This document shows, one piece after another, positions 46,211-57,016 of a DNA stretch of 64,000 bases. Within the stretch, counting starts at the first letter, position 1. Every line of letters starts with the position of its first letter. A program made the position numbers and the translations under genes. The notes below the pieces were generated by a model. That model saw nothing but the letters and a program-made list of their open reading frames with translations, made no database searches and was not told where the DNA came from. The DNA comes from Heterodera schachtii (taxonomy: Eukaryota; Nematoda; Chromadorea; Rhabditida; Heteroderidae), in contig SIJG01000014.1 in NCBI GenBank assembly GCA_023374025.1, positions 605,077 to 669,076 on the forward strand, read 5' to 3'.

Positions 46211-47227
46211 TTAATCGTCAGAGCAGAATTTAACTGACAATGAGTAATAATGGAGTTAGTCTCTTTCCCGTTCTTGGAATTTTTTATTTAAAAAAAATTA
46301 GAAATATATTTTTTCCTGGGGTCGTTGACCATTATTTGTCAGGAAAAGGACAACTGTAAGTCAACCGGTTGAAAACGTAAATTTCAAAAATAAAAGTTGT
46401 CCTTTTAACAAATTTGTTATAAATTCTAATATTTTCTGTTGTTTCGGCCGAGAAATTCAAAATTTCGAACTTTCATACAAGAAATCATCAATATTTCCTC
46501 AAATTTCCCTTAAAACTAATGAAAAATAAACTCTCAAATATCAAAAAATGTCATTTTTTGGACAAATTTGCTAACAAATTGATTCGATTTTCTGCGAAAA
46601 TCCATAAGAAAAACCGTCGGATGCGTTTTTTCAACTTCGTAAAAGTAATGGTTTTTTAAATGGGGAGCGGGTCTTCGTACAGTCAAAATTGACCCATCCC
46701 CTGCAAATGTATGAATTTGGAAAATTTAAATTTCGTCAATTGTCCAAAAAAGACAGGAAACATTTTTTGCCACTTTTAAACAGGGTTTTTCCTCTGTTGT
46801 TTTAGCTTATTGTTTTGGCCTCTTCACTGCGTTTATTGTGCAATTTGCACCAAAAAGAGACGTGGCGAAGGCATTCATCCATCGTTTGTGGACCTTCTGA
46901 CAGAAAAAAGGGAAGCACCGCACGCAATGACGGCTCACTTTTGGCTTTCGAAGTCGAGACCGAATGATTTTCAAAATTGACCAAAGCATTTTAATGTATA
47001 TTCAATTGGTTTACGAGTTCGCAACTTTTCATGTTCCATTATGACCTCATTTCCATCTCTTGACAAATTATTCAGCCATTTAAACATTTGAGGCCCAAAA
47101 AATTGTTTATTCTCACAGGCCATGTAATTTTAAAAGGCAATTGAAAAATAAATTTGTTCTTTTGAAGATGAAAATGTTCAAAACAAATTACGCTCTGTTC
47201 CCTCTTCCATTGTTTTCTCCGTTTTCT
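46211..47227. other. Spacer, no gene supported
   Basis: AT-rich DNA with short frames only. It contains pieces resembling nearby repeats (for example AAAAAATGTCATTTTTTGGACA near 46,545, similar to 43,050). Two 60-codon minus-strand frames at 46,800-46,990 overlap each other and have no supporting features. Confidence 0.5.
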
Positions 47228-48728
47228 TTAATGGTTTTGGATGGCCAATTGGGGAAGCGGTGCCTCGACGGTGAGAACGCCGTCAGTACTCAAAGTTGAG
47301 CTGGAAAAATTGGAGGGGAAAGTGTGGCCAGATGAGATTGTTGGGATGATTCTGCCCACCTGATCTGTTCAGGGTTGGTGCCGCGGGGGAGCATAAATTC
47401 CTGCAAATTGGCAAATTGTTTTGGCATTCCGTTTACCCTCTTCCTCGTGGGCTTTTCCCGGGTTAAATCCAATTGTTTTCCTATTACTTTGTCCCCGTTC
47501 CGTTCCCGGTTTCATTACAACTCATACAAAGGCATCTTGTACGTAGGCTTAGGCTAGGCCTAAGCTTTTGGCCTAGGCTTTGTACGGGTTGCCATTGCTT
47601 CTCCTCTCCCACGCCGTCCCTCCGTTTCTTTTTTGACTGTTCATGGCGTTTTGTCCCCTCCACAATTCCCCCCCCTCTATCTCTTCCGTCTTTCACCTGA
47701 TTGTATTCCCGATAGACCGTGCGGCTTGGCGTTTTCTCCTCGTGTTTGGCATGGACCAACAAACGGTTGTCCACCGTTTTCACCGTCACTTCCTCGGGTC
47801 TGTATTGGGCGACGTCGAATCTGACCATTTGGGGAGGGAAGGGTAATTAATTGCAAATTACGTCCATTTTTATTTGTACCTGAGCCTCAACGTTTTCCCG
47901 TCACTTTCGTCTTTGATCAGTGGGCTCTTTAGGTTTTCCAAGTACGGGTCGTAAGTCGGCGAGTGGCGCGCCATCGCCCCGCCGCCCGCGCCATTGCTCA
48001 GTGAACTTCCTCCACCTTGGGGGGCACAAGTTGAGTCGGGGTGACTTTTCTGTGTTCCAAAATTGCCATTTTCTTCCCTTCCTTTTCCACTTTTGGTTGT
48101 TTTTAAGAATTTTTGAAGATTGACGAGCGGAAATATTCGAAAGTTTAATTTCGCTTTCATTTTTAAGCCGCCAAAAATAAATGTTTGTGGTTAATTTTAA
48201 AAATGCGGGGAATGGCCGAATGAATTTGTGCAGAGCAAATCCCCGAGGGGACAGGCGAAAAGCCATGCCAAGGGAAGGGGCCGGGGGAGGGGAGAGAAGT
48301 GAATGCCCTCCCTCCCGGCCACTCTTTCCCTCCTTGGGCTGTGTTGTTTAGTGCCCGCGGGAATTTACTTTTGGCATCGCTTCCCCCCCCCCTCCCACCT
48401 TTAACCCACCACAACATTTAGTCAATTTACCATAAATGGGCTGAGCGCCCGCCGTCGAATAGGGCGAAGAACGCGAAGCGGCGGGGCGGTACCCCTCGAA
48501 TTCGTGGCGAAGACGCTGAAATGAGGGGCCGTTGCTTATCGTCAGAATGGCACAAATTGTTCAAATGATAGCAATGGCATTTCCTCCCCCCCCCCCCAAA
48601 TTGACCTGCATTTCATCGTCCACTCGGCGCATTTCCTTCTCAAAGCGTTCACGCATAGAATCAAATTCGGAGTCAACCACTGAATAATTAGTCCGATTCA
48701 CGTCAATTTTACGCTCTGCCGATGACAT
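47228..48728 (-). CDS. hsp-43: Alpha-crystallin small heat shock protein, HSP-43-like
   Basis: Six exons read from 48728: MSSAERKIDVNRTNYSVVDS through RVDDEMQ; RLRHEFEGYRP with a Ser/Pro/Ala-rich tail; a Gly/Ser-rich exon ending SPLIKDESDGKTLRLR; FDVAQYRPEEVTVKTVDNRL with LVHAKHEEKTPSRTVYREYN; EFMLPRGTNPEQIR; and STLSTDGVLTVEAPLPQL to the stop at 47228. The last three form the alpha-crystallin domain: the FDV..Y.PEE.TVKT strand, the HAKHEE loop, the FMLPRG strand and the DGVLTVEAP end. The order and the KDESDGKTLRLR lead-in match C. elegans HSP-43, a chaperone at cell borders. All splice phases agree. A start at 48800 would add 24 residues. No heat-shock element is obvious upstream. Confidence 0.88.
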
Positions 48729-50131
48729 TTTGTGGTGAAACTGCTGAAATGAAAGAGGAATTTTAAGGGCAGAGCACCGGTTCCAGCAGTACGACAACAA
48801 TTGGTGGACAAATTATGCAAATCATTGAGCATTTGGTTGGAGCGGGGAAAGGACGACGTAGCGGAAGAGGGGGGGGGGGCGTGATTCATCCGATTCGATC
48901 GAATTCGCCCCATCAACATTCTTTGCTGTTCATTCTGTTGTTATGTATGAGAAGCCCCGCCAGAATGAAGTAAAGGTTTTGGGGATATTTAGGCGAAAAG
49001 AAAGGCGGGCGGTGGTGGTGAAATCGATCAAGGAAAACGAAAATCAAGGTTAGTGGCAGTCAAAAGTTTGAGTGTTTGAAGAGAATAAACAACGAGCGAC
49101 GGAGGGGAGAGAACGGAAGGGAGTGGGGGGGGGGAGGTGAGGAGGTTGTGAGGGGAGGGGAAGGGAGTGGGGGGGGAGGTGAGGAGGTTGTGAGGGGAGG
49201 GGAAGGGAGTGGGGGGGGGAGGTGAGGAGGTTGTGAGGGGAGGGGAAGGGAGGGGGGGGGGGAAGAAGAGGGAGGGTGTGAGGGGGGGGGGGAGAGGGAA
49301 GGTGTGGGAGGGGAGTGCCTCCGGCTGGCAGAAATGGGCGAATGGGACGAAAGAATGCGAAAAGCGTTTGGGTAAAGGAATGGGAAGAGTGAGGACGTAA
49401 GAAAGGTTTGCTCAAGGGGGAAGGGAAAGTCGTTTAATGGGGGTGGGAAGACAGAAACGGAAATGTGAGGGGAATGAGAAAACGGAATCGAATCGAGCGG
49501 AGAGAGAGAGAGAGGGGAGAGGGGGGGGGGGGGAGAGTAAACACAACGGCGCAACAGCAGAGCAACACTCATTTGTCAGCACAATTTGCACTAATTGTCG
49601 TTGCACACTAATTGTTGTTGCCTTTTAGTTGAGCTAAACAATGTGTGAATTTGTTGCCTCCGCTGCTCGTCGTGTGAAAAAGCCGAGAGATGAAGCGGAG
49701 AGGCGGGGGGGGGGGGGGGGGGAGAAACGCAAATTGGGCCCATGGGGTGGCAATTTGATAGGTAATGGAGACGGAATTGCCTTGGAAAGAGGGATATTCT
49801 GTCATTCAATATCTCCGTTTTGTCCATTAGCTAATTATGAAAGCATACGAGCGGGGAGAGCGAAGCTAAACTAATTACGTAATCGGAGGAAATGTTTGTT
49901 AATATTCTTCAAATGGAAAAAAATAATGTCCATGGGAACGCGTGGGCTGGGCCAAGGTTTTTAAGCGGAAAAGCTCGGAAAAAGAGAATATAAGCAAACA
50001 TTTGAAGCATAGAGATATATTATATATATACATACAAATGAATATGATTTCCTTTTTATTCATTTTGAAAGAACGAACCGCCAAAAACATATTGCGCGTC
50101 AAAATGGGATAATGGGGTTAATTTGAGATTA
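48729..50131. repeat. G-rich spacer with approximately 50-bp tandem repeat
   Basis: At 49,125-49,255 the plus strand repeats, about three times, a unit of roughly 50 bp containing GAGGTGAGGAGGTTGTGAGG and GGAGGGGAAGGGAG. Further G runs lie at 48,880, 49,280, 49,518-49,531 and 49,708-49,721. An AT-rich patch with TATATATA is at 50,015-50,030. No gene is supported. Confidence 0.6.
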
Positions 50132-50625
50132 TTAATGGCTTCGGATGGTTTTTCTGTCGGCTCTTCCGCTGCGTTTTCTTCTGCTGCACCAATCTTCACA
50201 GTTTTTACATTCGTCAATTCCTTTCTTTCTTTTTCTGCTCGCTTTTGCTTCGATCGGTCCAATTAATTCCAATTGTTCAAAGGCGGCAACAACGCATACA
50301 TTTTTCTGATTCTCCGTGCCCTTATCCGCCGTCCTTCGTCCGTCCGTCTGGCCAATGGTCCAAAATCTGCCAACGACGCTCGTTTTCCTTCAAAATGCCT
50401 TGCTCAGTCCCAATCCTTCCCCCCTCGTGCCATCAAACCCGGCCTTAGCTGCCATCGTCCGTTGGCCAACGATCGGATGTCTCTGCTGCTTCCGCCGCTC
50501 ACCGTTTGCTTTTCGTTCAGCGGAGAGCCCACAAACAATCCAAATTCTTCGCTCGCTTTTGTTTGGCCGATCATTTGCAGTGCCACGAGAAGGGAGAAGA
50601 GAATGCGTAGGGGACACAAAGGCAT
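50132..50625 (-). CDS. Doubtful small secreted protein
   Basis: Reading the minus strand from 50625 gives a convincing signal peptide, MPLCPLRILFSLLVALQMIG followed by QTKASEEFG. The frame stops soon after, so an intron is needed. One phase-consistent splice (GGATT|GTTTGT to GGCAG near 50,360) continues as FWTIGQTDGRRTADKG and ends with a basic, cysteine-bearing tail (DECKNCEDWCSRRKRSGRAD), stop at 50132. A different splice (ACG|GTGAGC) gives only short tails. No homologue is recognised. Small secreted proteins are common in plant-parasitic nematodes, but I see no dorsal-gland or effector signature. This may be a chance frame. Confidence 0.25.
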
Positions 50626-53600
50626 TGGGCAGGGAACGGAGGGATGGGCCGGATTTTGTGGGTGGAATTGGATTTGAAAATGAAATGGAAATGGACCGGG
50701 AAGAGTGGGCACGGACGGTGATGATGGAGCTGAGGGCCATTCATCCCCTCATCATTGCCAAAGGAAGGAAGAATGGCATTTAGCAGGGCGAATGGCTGAT
50801 GTAAGCAATGGCACGAGCAGATTGACCCTTCCCAATCCCAGCCCATTTCGGCACTCAAATTGGCTTCCAAATGGAAAATGATGGGCGGATGATGAAGACA
50901 AGCTGAAAGGAAGCAAATGGAGAAGCAACGGGGTTATGGGAGAAGCATTGGGGGACATACAGTGATAAGGAAAAGCTTCCTCTGCTGCTGAAATGTGATA
51001 CGACGTGGAGAGAAGTGGGCAATGGCGTACTTTTGAGGTTGCGGAAACGCCATGGACGAAATTGGCACAGATTGGAGGGGGGGGGGGGGGAAGGATGACG
51101 GAACGGAAGGAGCGAGGGGAAGGGATGGGATAATTAATTATGAGAAAAACAACAATTAATTAATTAATTATTTTAATTACTTTCTTAGTTTTTTTCTTTT
51201 CATTTTCCATCTTATTGTACTTTCTTTGCTTTGATTGGCTTTTTCAGAGTTTCATCTTTCAAATTACCTTCTAAATAATATAGGTATATATTTTTTGCTT
51301 TAAAAAATGGAATATTTTATTAATTTTTATTAATAATTCTTTTTGCTTTATTATTTTTTCAATATTTTTTATTTTTATTTTAATTCATAATACATTTTTC
51401 AAGTTTAAATGTTTTTTGCATTCATTCATTTCGCTTTTGTAATTCTTTTTCCGAGGTTTTGATTCATTCGATTCTCTCCGATTTAATTCCTTTCTCTTCC
51501 CACCCTTTGGCATTCATTCGACCGACTAAAAAAAATACTCTCCGCCAATTGAGCAATTCGCATTTAAATGCAAAGTTGTAAAAAGAAAAGCAACATTGTG
51601 GAGATGGTCAACCGATAAACGACAGATGGGAAAGCGTTTTTTAGAAAATAATTCCGTGGAAGGGCACGGGGAGAGAAAGGGAAAGGGGGGGGGGGGAGGG
51701 GGGGGGGGGGTATTTAACCGCAAATGGGAGGGGGGGGGGGAACTTTTAATTTTCGTCTCTGTACGGGTGGAGGAGCGGCGGGGGGGGGGGAGTGATCGGA
51801 GGACTTCATCCCCCCCCCGGCCCGCCCCCCTTTCCCTTTCCATTCCCACGGCTTCGACTGTAACCGATGAAGCAGCTTCACCCTTTTGAAGCTGAAAAAT
51901 CGATGTCTGACAAATTTGGACGAAAGAAGAAAGATGAAGCTGATCAATCAAATGAACAGTTCGCTCGCCGATTTTGCCGATTAGCCAAATGGAATCAATT
52001 ACACTCCGCGGCAGCAGACACCCGCCCCCCCCCCCCCTCCCCCGGAATATCAGTTTAGTCTCTGCTATCCTCCTCCAATCATCTCATCCTTCACCCCCCC
52101 CCCCCGCTTCCTTAACCATTCTATTTCATCATTTGGCATTCACAAGAATATCGCCACCTCTCCCCCCCCCCTTTTTCCTTTTCTCCCCCTTCGTTTCCCC
52201 CCCCCCCCCCCCTCTCTCCCTCCCCCTTTTCGCCCAACCTTTCATGATTTTCCATTTTGTCAAGGCCATTTCCCATCAGCCCCTTCACCCATTCATTATT
52301 CCGCAATTTATGGTTGTGAAGATTGATTGGAGACGACGTTTGAACGAATAATGGGCGAGAATGGGAAAAGCAACAAAAAGAAAGGACCACCAGCACAACA
52401 AACAGTCGCGACGATTCATTTATTTCACTGAATGCGTTCAAATTTCGGGTTTTAGGGTGTTTTTTATTTTTTCCTCAATGCCCCGGCCAATCAATCCACG
52501 TCACCCCCCCCCCCCCCTCCCCATTCTCGACGCTTTCCCGCCCCAAAAAAAAAATTCACTTGGGCACTTCGTCAAAAATGACTCCCCCGGGGTTTGGTTC
52601 GTTGTTTTTGTTCAGAAGAATATTTTTATTTTTTCTTGGCACAAAAGCCTATTCTCCGACCGTTTCTGTATCTTCGATCGTTCTATCTGTCCTCCTTTTC
52701 TCCTCTCTCTCATCTTTTCCCTTTTCTTCCCTCCCTCTCTTTTTCTTTTCTCCCCCCTTGTCAATTCTATTGTATTATCCCACTATTTCCTTCCCTTTTC
52801 CCCCTCTTCTTTTCTCCTCTCTCTCATCCTTTCCCTTTTCTTCCCTCCCTCTCTTTTTCTTTTCTCCCCCCTTGTTTCTTCTATTGTATTATCCCACTAT
52901 TTCCCTCCCTTTTCCCCCTCTCCTTTTCTCCTCTTTCATTTGTTTTCATTTTTCCCCCTTTTCTCTGTTTTGCTCCCATTTTCGCCACCATTTCCTCTGC
53001 TCCTCCCATTCATTCATTTGGCCAGCAATTATCCCTTTTGGCTGGAGAAAGAAGCCAATGTTTGTGCTTCGCTTTTGGAGTTGTTGGGACATCGGTTGGG
53101 TAACAAACAAACGAAAATGATGACGAAAACTGAGAGAGAGAGACGAAGAAACGGGTGGAAGGCGCGAAGGTTTAATTAGCAATGAAACGGAGGAAGGGCA
53201 GCAAAGCCAATGAATGAATAAAGGGGAGGGGGGAAGGAGAGGGTTGAAATAGCAAATGAAGAGACTGAAGACTAAGAGAGAGAGAGAGAGAGGGGGGGGG
53301 GGGGAAAGCCGAAGGGAAAGCAGCGGAAAGGCCAAATTTGGCAATTGCGGAAAAGGGAAGGAGCAACAAACGAAGCGCCGGTGGAAGGGCACCCCAATCC
53401 CTGAGGAGGTAATCCGTCTTTTTCCACTGTAACCTCCACTTTCTCAACCACAAAAAAGGCATTACTCATTCTTTTCAAAAGGCAACAAATGGAAAAAAGC
53501 CTCAGAAAAAATGACAGTGGACGGAACGAAAGATTGGGGAGAGAGGGGGGGGGGGGGGTAAAAAAGAGGGGGGGGGTAAAAAAGAGGGGGGGGGGGGGGG

Positions 53601-55431
53601 AAAAAAGAGGGGGGGGGGGGGAGGGGGAGCGGCGTGGGGTGTCACTTCGCAGCGCAGCCCAAATTAAGAAAAAATCACTGCAATTGGCAACCAACAGCGA
53701 GCGCACCACCATTCTCTTCTGCTGCTGTTCGTTCACACCATTCATTGATATTTCTACAGCAGAAAAGAGCACAAAAAACAAAACAAATCAAATGTATCTT
53801 TTGATTTGTACAATTTTTAACCAATAAAATTTTAAAAAAATTCCAAATTCTTTTTTCTCCGCCCAAATTGGCATTTGATATTTTTATTCAACGGCCAATA
53901 AAAATAATTGTGTCCACAAATCGCTCTTTCGCAGCCAATGCAGCGAAAGACACGGATTAATCATCAAATTCTTCGTCTCCATTTTACAGTTTTTGCTTTC
54001 GGAAGCTTTGAGAGGCAACCAAACTAAAAATGTTTCAGAAATGCTATTCATATGGTGGGGGCGGTAATTGACGACAAAATGTGAAAAGTCGGACAAAGCG
54101 AAGCGGGGGGGGGGGGGGCAATGGGACGGACGGACAGCGCAGGTGGCTAATGAGTGGGGGGGGGGGTTGGCCTAATGAACGGCGGATGGGCCGAGCAGCG
54201 GTGACCACTGATGAGCAGACACCGTTCACTAATTACTAATAATACAAAAGGCAAATGCCAATCTTTCGCCTTCCATTCCCAATTTGTGCTCTTTTCTAAG
54301 CAAATATTCGAAACAAAAGCCTAAAAAGGTTTATTTTGGCCAAATTGAAAAAGGAAGTGCTGCCCATTTCGCTGCTCGTCCTCCGCTGGTTCGTTGTCCC
54401 ATTACATTTAAATGCGAGTATGTTTTGCTGATTTATATTTATTAATCGCTTTTCCATCCGATTTGCCCCTCCTCCCCCCCCCCTCCCTAATGATTGGTCT
54501 TTCGCCCCCTTCCCCTATTAAAGGCTTTATTTTTCGCTCAGAAAAGGGATGGCTTCTCCTCTTACTCCACACAAATGATCCTTCTTCACTTTTCCCTATT
54601 GGTTTCGTTTATTTCCCTTTTTACCCCCTCTCCTCCTTCCACCGCTTGGCCAATTGTGAAAATTGGAGGAAAATAATCGCGCAGAGCGGGAGAAATGGGG
54701 GGAAGGGAGGGGGCGAGTGGGGGAGGGGGAGAAGCGCGAAAGCATTGGGCTGAAGAGGATAATCTTTGGCAGAAGAGTCGACATTCGTTTTGTGTTATTA
54801 GCGGGGGAGTGAAGAGGAAGGCCAAAGAATTGCAGCAAAAACAAAAAAAAGCGCAGTTGGCGAACGATTCAAAGAATTTTGGGGGAGAAGCACTTCTGAG
54901 GGGAAGAAGAAGAAGCACTTCTGGGACCATTATTCTCGTGTTTTTCCTTCACTCTTTTCCTTAAAGGGAAGGCATTTGGCCATCTTCCATCAGCACACCC
55001 ATTTTTTGCCGAATTTTCCACTGAATTTAAATTCCTTTTTCATTTTGCTTTTTTCCCTCTCAAATTGCCCCCCCCCCCTCTTTTTCCCATTTTCCTTAAC
55101 CGTTCCGAGTTTCGTCCTCAACTTCTCCCACCATTCTTCATCTTCTTGCTCAATTTGTCTCTTCTCTCTCATCTCCGCCGACTTCAATTGATTTCTGTGC
55201 CTTTTTCCGTTCCTTCCCATAAAAAATGACTTTCTTTCTTTTGCTCATTTTTTTACGCTACCATTTTATGCGTTTATTTACAAACAAAACAAAACTTTTC
55301 CCTTTCCACAATATTTTTTAAAATATTCGTTTCATTTTATTTCATTTAATTTTATTTAATTTTTCAAAATATTTCCATTTTCAAATAATTTTCAGTTAAT
55401 ATAATTCATTTTAAGGAATTATTTTCCGCCA
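50626..55431. other. Long low-complexity spacer, no gene supported
   Basis: The spacer holds G or C runs at 51,078-51,090, 51,688-51,709, 51,780-51,791, 52,024-52,036, 52,198-52,212, 52,505-52,518, 53,293-53,304, 53,548-53,560, 53,587-53,600, 54,103-54,118 and 55,068-55,078. An AT-rich patch spans 51,130-51,430. Frames such as 52,361-53,179 are compositional. A tandem duplication at 52,690-52,930 is listed separately. The last 400 bp are AT-rich and precede the next gene. Confidence 0.5.
52690..52930 (+). repeat. Tandem duplication of about 118-bp pyrimidine-rich unit
   Basis: Two adjacent copies share CTCCTCTCTCTCAT, CTTCCCTCCCTCTCTTTTTC and CTATTGTATTATCCCACTAT, with a few differences (TGTCAATTC against TGTTTCTTC). 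It forces matching Ser/Phe/Leu peptides in all three plus frames, which explains the long false ORFs there. Confidence 0.75.
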
Positions 55432-56075
55432 ATGGTCCGTTTTTCCTCCTCAAATTCCCTCCGTTTCCTCCCAATTTTCTTTCTCTTTTTTCTTCTTCTC
55501 CCAATTTTTTGCGGCACAGCACAAAAAACAGCGAATGGTGCGGAGAAAGAGTCGGAGATGGACCAGCACGAGTTGGAGGAGGGCAGCGGCGACCTTTTCA
55601 ACCCGGACGACGAGGACGACATTGGGGTGAATGGGCAATTAACGCATTTAGGGTTGGTCATTCATTAGCCAATCGGTTAAAGGGGTCCGGAATGACGCCC
55701 CCGGCGGAGGAGACGGACCACCAAATCGTTCGCCACCCTTCCGACTCCGCCACCCCAACGCCGTCCATTTCTCGGCATCATTCATTGGCCGACACTTCGG
55801 CACCAACGCATTCCCAGCAAACTTTCACTGTGCCCAGCCCAAGTGAAAAGCCGCGCTTTTCGGCCATTCCGCCGACGGAGGACGAAGAGGAGGGTCCGCT
55901 CAGAGAACATTTTCATATGGCACTTCTCTTCTCCGTCGTGGTACTTGTCATAGCAGTCGGAATTGCCTCCGTGGCGTTGTGTTTCTGTTACCGACGGAGG
56001 AGACGACGGACGAGTGAGTCCCAGGGGATTTCGGACCAAAAAGCCAAAGATGGACATAACGCACGGCCCAAATAA
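55432..56075 (+). CDS. Small type I membrane protein with Ser-Gly (glycosaminoglycan-type) sites
   Basis: Exon 1 (55432-55626) starts with a signal peptide (SLRFLPIFFLFFLLLPIFCG) and contains HELEEGSGDLFNPDDEDD, an acidic Ser-Gly site of the kind that carries heparan or chondroitin chains. A 54-bp intron in phase 0 leads to exon 2 from 55681, which opens with another GSG, then a Ser/Thr/Pro-rich stalk. A single span (MALLFSVVVLVIAVGIASVA) is followed by CFCYRRRRRR. The tail reads TSESQGISDQKAKDG to a stop at 56075. A perfect donor (GTGAGT) just after RRRRRRT suggests the tail may instead splice to an exon ending at 56413 or near 56,230. The plan resembles syndecan, but the conserved syndecan tail (ending EFYA) is not found. 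Family unrecognised. Confidence 0.6.
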
Positions 56076-57016
56076 AACATTTAAAAATGGAATTAAAAAA
56101 AGATTTTCAGGGCAAAACCATTCGGAGGATTATTCTGCAGGGAGAGAGCAGTCGCGGCATTATTTGTGAAACAACAGCTGATCAGAAGCAGAGGCAGCTC
56201 TCGACCAATGATCGCCTTGGCCAACGATTAACTGTCCGTCCCATTGCCAAATCCCACAGTTCCCTTTTCACTTCGACGCACTGCAAAACCTATGAATGGC
56301 ACACAGCAAAAGATCGAATGCCAAAAATTGCCAAATCACTAGGACTCGGTTTGGTGCCCACATCAGCTGATCACCATTCATTTCCGCCCATTTGCTTATC
56401 ATTCGCAAAATAATTGTCACCCATTTCTATCCATTCAGAACAATCGGGTCGTTTTCCCCATTAATTTCACCCAATTTCCGTTTTTTTTAATCTCACCTCG
56501 TCTTTTTTTGAATTCGGCACTTTGTGGTGGTGAGTAAACTTTTGGTCTGCTGAACATCTAAAAAAGGACCACAATTTTTGAAGCTTAGCAATCGTTTTTA
56601 TTTTTCGCTAAAGAGAAATTTGGTGCCATTGAAAAAGTTTAAATTCGCCTTTTTACTCACCAATTGCTCTTTGTCAGCCTAAATTTTAATGAATAAATTC
56701 TTTAATTTTTTAATTTTCCTTTTTCTTTTTGTCTCTTCTAATTGTGCTTCATTCTTATGTTTAATTTTATTTTTTATTTGTCGCCATAATTTCCTTTTTA
56801 AATTTATTTATTTATTCATTCAAAAAAGAGAATTTATTGTATAAAATCATTTTTTAATTAATTTTTAGCTAAAAAATGTGATTGAATGTCCGTTAGTCAT
56901 TGGTAATTGAGAAACACAAAAGAGCAAAGGTCCCCGCCCTTCCGCCCTTTGATTCATCCGCCAAATGCTTACAATTAGCTTCAGTAGCAATTGTACAAAT
57001 ATTGAAAAACCTTAAA
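56076..57016. other. AT-rich spacer with a possible alternative 3' exon
   Basis: The first part (56,096-56,413) is an open frame of about 105 codons that could be a last exon of the preceding membrane protein, but its sequence is not recognisable. The remainder (56,420-56,900) is AT-rich with no gene. Confidence 0.4.

Noticed and set aside
46802..46989. Two overlapping 60-codon minus-strand frames
   Set aside because: They overlap in different frames, show no domain or signal peptide, and lie in repeat-like AT-rich DNA.
47540..47575. Telomere-like TTAGGC words in a palindrome (TTAGGCTAGGCCTAA)
   Set aside because: Only one or two units occur, inside an intron of the small heat shock gene. 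This is not a telomere array.
52361..53179. A 272-codon plus-strand frame
   Set aside because: It arises from a tandemly duplicated pyrimidine-rich unit. Similar peptides occur in all three frames.
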